From Rhynchopus sp. YZ270_cl-10 (lineage: Eukaryota > Euglenozoa > Diplonemea > Diplonemida > Diplonemidae), in NCBI GenBank assembly GCA_964035575.1, contig OZ037861.1:1302001-1366000 (forward strand): 64,000 nt of DNA. Direction: 5' to 3'. Numbering within the stretch: position 1 is the stretch's first letter; each line of letters starts with the position of its first letter. Below, piece by piece: positions 58,762 to 64,000 of the stretch. Under the pieces are notes generated by a model, which worked only from the letters and a program-made list of their open reading frames with translations, was not told where the DNA came from and made no database searches. Both the position numbers and the translations under genes were made by a program.

Positions 58762-58833
58762 CACCCGCCGTGGGGATCGAACCCACGACCATTGGATTAA
58801 AAGTCCAACGCTCTACCGCTGAGCTAGGCGGGC
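58762..58833 (-). tRNA. tRNA-Lys(TTT), duplicate
   Basis: Copy of 32539-32610. Confidence 0.95.
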
Positions 58834-58948
58834 ATTCGTTTTAAAGGAAAGAGTCAATTTCAAGGCTTGTTCAGTTCTTGAAAAAAAACTGACAAAAAAG
58901 ACGAACAGAACGTGCCCCAAGTACCTCTCCTTGAGGGACATTTATCAG

Positions 58949-59020
58949 GGGCGTTTAGCTCAGTGGTAGAGCGCCCGTTCTGCATACGGGAGGCCGAGGG
59001 TTCGAACCCCTCAATGTCCA
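58949..59020 (+). tRNA. tRNA-Ala(TGC), duplicate
   Basis: Copy of 32726-32797; C33 kept. Confidence 0.94.
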
Positions 59021-59099
59021 TTTTTTTGCCATATTTTGTTGATTATTTTTTGGTTGGGCCAGTCAAACACACAAAAATATGAACTGACATCATTGTGCA

Positions 59100-59710
59100 G
59101 TGCCTGCGATGAGGATGTGTGTGATGGTCCAATTGGCGAGTCTGACCTCATAATGCGTTCAGGAACATCCAAATGACCCATTTTCCCAACGTTTTCACAT
59201 TTTTGAGCATTTTGCTATTACGCAATAGTGGTACAATAGGCATTTTACTGGGTCATTTTAACCAACTCTATCAGGACACTTCTGATGCTCCAATTGGCGA
59301 TTCTGACCTCATAATGGCTTCATGAGCAGCCGAATAACCCGTTTTCCCAATATTTTCACATTTTTGAACGTTTTGCCATTCGTGGAATGGTGGCACAAAA
59401 GTCATTTTAGTGGGTCATTTTCGCCAACTCGATCAGGGCACTTCTGGTGCTCCAATTTGCGGTTCTGACCTCATAATGGATTCAAGAGCACCCAAATAAC
59501 CCATTTTCCCAACGTTTTCACATTTTAGACTATTTTTGCTATTGCGGAATGGCAGTACAATAGGCAGTTTACTGGGTCATTTTCGCCAACTCGATCAGGA
59601 TACTTCTGATGCTCTAATCACATCGTTTAACCTCATAATGCATTCAGGAGCACCCAAATAACCCATTTTCCCAATGTTTTCGCATTTTTGACCACTTTGC
59701 TGTTGCAGAG
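59100..59710. repeat. Satellite S3 block, duplicate
   Basis: Copy of 32890-33490 with scattered substitutions. Confidence 0.75.
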
Positions 59711-59805
59711 TATCAGTAAGATGAGGTCATGCAAATACAGTTTTGTGCACAATAGAAAAAAATAGTGTGTACCCCAGCTTGGCGATTCCTTTCGTCATTA
59801 TTGTC

Positions 59806-59878
59806 GGTCGTGTAGCTCAGTCGGTAGAGCATTGGTCTAATAAGCCAACGGTCCCAGGTTCGAGCCCTGTCACGACCA
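59806..59878 (+). tRNA. tRNA-Ile(AAT), duplicate
   Basis: Copy of 33584-33656. Confidence 0.95.
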
Positions 59879-59958
59879 ATACTTTTTCTACTACTTTGAC
59901 TTTGACCTGTTGTCAAAAAATGTTGGCCGTGTAAAAAATATGCATACCCTAAAACAAG

Positions 59959-59965
59959 GCCTCTT

Positions 59966-60014
<49 letters not shown>

Positions 60015-60031
60015 AATCCCAGGTGGAGGCA
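59959..60031 (+). tRNA. tRNA-Phe(GAA), duplicate
   Basis: Copy of 33735-33807. Confidence 0.95.
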
Positions 60032-60675
60032 CTTCTCTTTTTTCCCCTCAACTCTAATAACAATTTTCAAGGTGCGCTGTGCTACTACATTGGAAAAGTG
60101 CGCTGTGCTACTACATCCCAATTTTTTGGACGAAAATTTTTTGGTATGTCGGGCGCACAGCTCAGACCCCGATATGGGCGCACAGAACACCCCCCCATTG
60201 TGGGCGCACAGAACAGGCCCTCCGTTGTGGGCGCACAGCTCACTGTGTGCTGTGCAAGTTTCAGCATATGGCTTCTGGCAACAAAAACTTAAAAAAAAAT
60301 TTTGGCCGAAAATTATTTTTTGGCCTGCAATCAAGTTGAGCTGAGATGCTATGTAACATGTAAGTCAGTCTGTTTCATGTTTCCGCTGATCAAAGTTCGT
60401 TCGAGATGGAAAGGACTGAAAAGGAAGCACATGTGGAAAAGGAAGCACATGTGGAAATGTTAAGGAATCCCCACCCATTTCCGCATGTGCTTCCGGCAAC
60501 AAAAACTGATTGCTCCGGGATTTGATTTTGGTACCATTTTTCACCAAATCCAAAAAAATTGGCAGAGTAGCACAGCCGCAAACGTTAGCATTATGACACG
60601 TGTTTGCGGATGTGCTCTCACCCCCAAAAAAAATGGGCAATACAAGGCCAAAAAACAAACGCACAAAAAGAAGTG
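60032..60675. other. Spacer, duplicate of 33808-34428
   Basis: Same short repeats. A tandem duplication of GGAAGCACATGTGGAAA near 60425 is new in this copy. No gene. Confidence 0.6.
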
Positions 60676-60749
60676 TACACCTATCCGGGTTTGAACCGGA
60701 GACCTCCTCGGTGTTAACGAGGCGTCATAACCAACTAGACCATAGGTGC
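60676..60749 (-). tRNA. tRNA-Val(AAC), duplicate
   Basis: Copy of 34429-34502. Confidence 0.95.
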
Positions 60750-60869
60750 TGACATTTATATGGTTCGTAGAAACGAGATGGTGTGTGCATTCACCACCCA
60801 AAACCCAAAACTGTGTCAAAATAAAAAAAATTTTGGACAGAAGAAAATGGGAATATGGGTACAAAACGA

Positions 60870-60941
60870 AGGCTTAGTGGTCTAGTGGCATGATTCTCGC
60901 TTTGGGTGCGAGAGGTCCAGGGTTCGATTCCCTGCTGAGCC
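60870..60941 (+). tRNA. tRNA-Pro(TGG), duplicate
   Basis: Copy of 34626-34697. Confidence 0.95.
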
Positions 60942-61049
60942 CCTCTTTTTTTCAAGTTTTTGTGTCACAGATTTTTTGTCAGAAAAACAAATTGTGAAAA
61001 AAACTGATCCCTTGAAAAATTGATTCTGGACAATAGAAGGAAAAAAGTG

Positions 61050-61131
61050 TGACAGGAGTGGGGTTTGAACCCACGCCTCCGAAGAGAAAGGAACTTGAGT
61101 CCTCCGCCTTAGACCTCTCGGCCATCCTGCC
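61050..61131 (-). tRNA. tRNA-Leu(CAA), duplicate
   Basis: Copy of 34807-34888. Confidence 0.95.
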
Positions 61132-61233
61132 TTGCCAACAGATTTATATTAGAAATGAAATGAGAATGATGAGAAAGGACAACCAAAACAGAGCAAAAGG
61201 AAAAACAGAAAAAAACACAACACATAAAAAGAA

Positions 61234-61286
61234 TTCCCCGGCCGGGAATTGAACCCGGGTCTTCCGCGTGACAGGCGGAAATACTG
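61234..61286 (-). pseudogene. tRNA-Asp(GTC) 3' part, split by element T
   Basis: T arm and anticodon arm are present, ending in the target duplication AAATACTG (61279-61286). Confidence 0.92.
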
Positions 61287-62634
61287 GGTGACCATGACTT
61301 ACATGTTTTGGGATCCACTTACATGTTTTGGGAAAAACATGACTTACATGTTTATGGTGGGAAACTTACATGTTTATGGATTTTCAGGTTGACCCACTTA
61401 CAGGCCAAAAAAATTTTTTCTACACAAAAAAAATTTTTTCTTCAGAAAAAGCTCGTTCGAAAAAAAAAATTTTTTTTTTGCCTGTGAAAAATTTCTTATG
61501 AAGACCTCTGGCAAAATTTTTGTGTCTGTGTGCAAAGTGTTTTACCCTTAGTCCGTGGGGAAGGATACTGATGGTGTTCACCCACATAACATAGCACACG
61601 AGCCAGCTAAGTAACTGACCCCCGAGAAGGTTTGCGGGCTATCAGCCACACGAACCAGATAACGCAACCTAGAACCAGCAGGTTCCCGCGCACCCGCACC
61701 CACCAGCCAGCTTATTAACCCACGAACCAGATAACGTTACCCGAACCCCGCGCACCCGCACAACCACACCAGCCGGATAACGCAACCTAGAACCAGCAGG
61801 TTCCCGCGCACCCGCACCCACCAGCCAGCTTATTAACCACACCAGCCAGATAACGTTGCCCGAACCCCGCGCACCCGCACAACCACACGAACCAGCTAGG
61901 GACCGCAAACCCGCGCACCCGTCAACCCGCAAACCCGCACAACCACCAGCCAGATAACGCAACCTAGAACCAGCAGGTTCCCGCGCACCCGCACCCACCA
62001 GCCAGCTTATTAACCCACGAACCAGATAACGTTGCCCGAACCCCGCGCACCCGCACCACCACACCAGCCAGATAACGCAACCTCGAACCCGCAAACCCGC
62101 GCACCCGCAAACCCGCAAACCCGCACAACCACCAGCCAGAAAACGTAACCTAGAACCAGATAACGTTGCCCGAATCCCGCACACCCGCACAACCACACCA
62201 GTCAGATAACGTAACCTAGAACCCGCATTTGGTCAGGACCTCTTCAGAAAAACTGTGTGGAGAAGTATGAGACAGTGTAGCCGAGTGGTTACCACGCAGG
62301 TAAAAGTTTTCTTATGGTAGCGGGTTCAACCCCCGAGACAAGTCAGTTTTTGGCTAAGTGGCAGAAATATGTTCCCGACCCGGGTATTGAATGTCGACCT
62401 GACCTCAAAAAAAAACTAACTTACATGTTTATGAAAAACCTGACTTACATGGTTATGAACCGGCAAAAATCTCAACATGACTTACATGGTTATGAAAAAC
62501 ATGACTTACATGTTTATTTGTACACAAAAATCCCCGGCTTAATAAACATGTAAGTCATGTTTTTCATAAACATGTAAGTCAGTTTTTTCCATAAACATGT
62601 AAGTTTTCCCATAACCATGTAAGTCAGTATGGCC
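61287..62634 (-). mobile_element. Element T, inverted copy, first of a tandem pair
   Basis: 1,348 bp, GGTGACC to GGCC, opposite orientation to 56063. It is shorter inside the minisatellite. Confidence 0.9.
62271..62340 (+). other. tRNA-like segment inside element T
   Basis: GTGTAGCCGAGTGGTTACC resembles an A box of Ser/Leu tRNAs, and GCGGGTTCAACCCC a B box 45 nt on. The acceptor and anticodon stems are not well formed. The same segment occurs at about 104-172, 56364-56432 and 63624-63693. It could be a tRNA-derived Pol III promoter or a captured gene relic. Confidence 0.6.
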
Positions 62635-62639
62635 AATGG

Positions 62640-63987
62640 GGTGACCATGACTTACATGTTTTGGGATCCACTTACATGTTTTGGGAAAAACATGACTTAC
62701 ATGTTTATGGTGGGAAACTTACATGTTTATGGATTTTCAGGTTGACCCACTTACAGGCCAAAAAAATTTTTTCTACACAAAAAAAATTTTTTCTTCAGAA
62801 AAAGCTCGTTCGAAAAAAAAAATTTTTTTTTTGCCTGTGAAAAATTTCTTATGAAGACCTCTGGCAAAATTTTTGTGTCTGTGTGCAAAGTGTTTTACCC
62901 TTAGTCCGTGGGGAAGGATACTGATGGTGTTCACCCACATAACATAGCACACGAGCCAGCTAAGTAACTGACCCCCGAGAAGGTTTGCGGGCTATCAGCC
63001 ACACGAACCAGATAACGCAACCTAGAACCAGCAGGTTCCCGCGCACCCGCACCCACCAGCCAGCTTATTAACCCACGAACCAGATAACGTTACCCGAACC
63101 CCGCGCACCCGCACAACCACACCAGCCGGATAACGCAACCTAGAACCAGCAGGTTCCCGCGCACCCGCACCCACCAGCCAGCTTATTAACCACACCAGCC
63201 AGATAACGTTGCCCGAACCCCGCGCACCCGCACAACCACACGAACCAGCTAGGGACCGCAAACCCGCGCACCCGTCAACCCGCAAACCCGCACAACCACC
63301 AGCCAGATAACGCAACCTAGAACCAGCAGGTTCCCGCGCACCCGCACCCACCAGCCAGCTTATTAACCCACGAACCAGATAACGTTGCCCGAACCCCGCG
63401 CACCCGCACCACCACACCAGCCAGATAACGCAACCTCGAACCCGCAAACCCGCGCACCCGCAAACCCGCAAACCCGCACAACCACCAGCCAGAAAACGTA
63501 ACCTAGAACCAGATAACGTTGCCCGAATCCCGCACACCCGCACAACCACACCAGTCAGATAACGTAACCTAGAACCCGCATTTGGTCAGGACCTCTTCAG
63601 AAAAACTGTGTGGAGAAGTATGAGACAGTGTAGCCGAGTGGTTACCACGCAGGTAAAAGTTTTCTTATGGTAGCGGGTTCAACCCCCGAGACAAGTCAGT
63701 TTTTGGCTAAGTGGCAGAAATATGTTCCCGACCCGGGTATTGAATGTCGACCTGACCTCAAAAAAAAACTAACTTACATGTTTATGAAAAACCTGACTTA
63801 CATGGTTATGAACCGGCAAAAATCTCAACATGACTTACATGGTTATGAAAAACATGACTTACATGTTTATTTGTACACAAAAATCCCCGGCTTAATAAAC
63901 ATGTAAGTCATGTTTTTCATAAACATGTAAGTCAGTTTTTTCCATAAACATGTAAGTTTTCCCATAACCATGTAAGTCAGTATGGCC
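62640..63987 (-). mobile_element. Element T, inverted copy, second of a tandem pair
   Basis: Same length (1,348 bp) and, in the lines compared, same sequence as 61287-62634. It is separated from that copy by only AATGG. The outer target duplication AAATACTG follows at 63988-63995. Confidence 0.9.
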
Positions 63988-64000
63988 AAATACTGACCTC
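63988..64000 (-). pseudogene. tRNA-Asp(GTC) 5' part, cut by window end
   Basis: AAATACTGACCTC resumes the tRNA-Asp sequence seen at 35037-35049. Confidence 0.88.

Overview
This window is nuclear DNA from a euglenozoan protist, most likely a diplonemid. The best evidence is four spliced-leader (SL) RNA genes at 44.2-46.0 kb. Each carries a 40-nt leader with the core CTACAGTTTCTGTAC, followed by the donor GTATGG, an Sm-like site and a GAAA-capped terminal hairpin before a T run. That core is the one I know from trypanosomatid and diplonemid leaders; the assignment is from memory. No host protein-coding gene is visible. The only long open frames belong to retrotransposons.

Layout: 0-2 kb is a partial third copy of a tRNA segment. 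1.9-10 kb holds satellite blocks interrupted by a 5'-truncated LINE (family A, copy A1) and a smaller retroelement (C). 10.0-30.6 kb is one nested retrotransposon complex: a 12-kb LINE (family B) and an apparently full-length family A copy (A2), flanked together by an 18-bp target duplication. The same site is uninterrupted at 55.4 kb. 30.8-37.4 kb is a dense cluster of 26 tRNA genes with 5S rRNA genes. 37.5-44 kb has a structured ncRNA, a second 5S gene and a long satellite field. 44.1-50.0 kb is a small-RNA hub with SL RNA x4, U6, SRP (7SL) RNA, a second copy of the structured ncRNA, U2, U4, U5, U1 and two 5S genes. 50.1-54.6 kb holds 22 more tRNA genes. 54.9-64 kb is a second copy of the 30.6-35.1 kb tRNA segment, in which tRNA-Pro(AGG) and tRNA-Asp(GTC) are split by a non-autonomous DNA transposon (element T).

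The RNA genes form a coherent translation and splicing toolkit. 64 intact tRNA genes cover all 20 amino acids and 45 anticodons; tRNA-Leu(TAA) is the one common anticodon I did not find. All five major spliceosomal snRNAs, the SL RNA and SRP RNA are present. Two promoter grammars can be read from the sequence. A GCTTCCC-type element sits 47-49 nt upstream of SL, U1, U2, U4 and U5. A different 34-bp element containing the palindrome ACAAGACA-N4-TGTCTTGT ends 24 nt before U6, SRP RNA and both copies of the unidentified ncRNA.

The LINEs encode unusual polyproteins: a hydrophobic, Ser/Asn-rich N-terminus, an OTU-like domain, zinc fingers, a reverse transcriptase, a restriction-like endonuclease, a second OTU-like domain and a Cys-rich zinc module. 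Ten tRNA isoacceptors encode C rather than the near-universal U at position 33, which is the most unexpected signal in the tRNA set.
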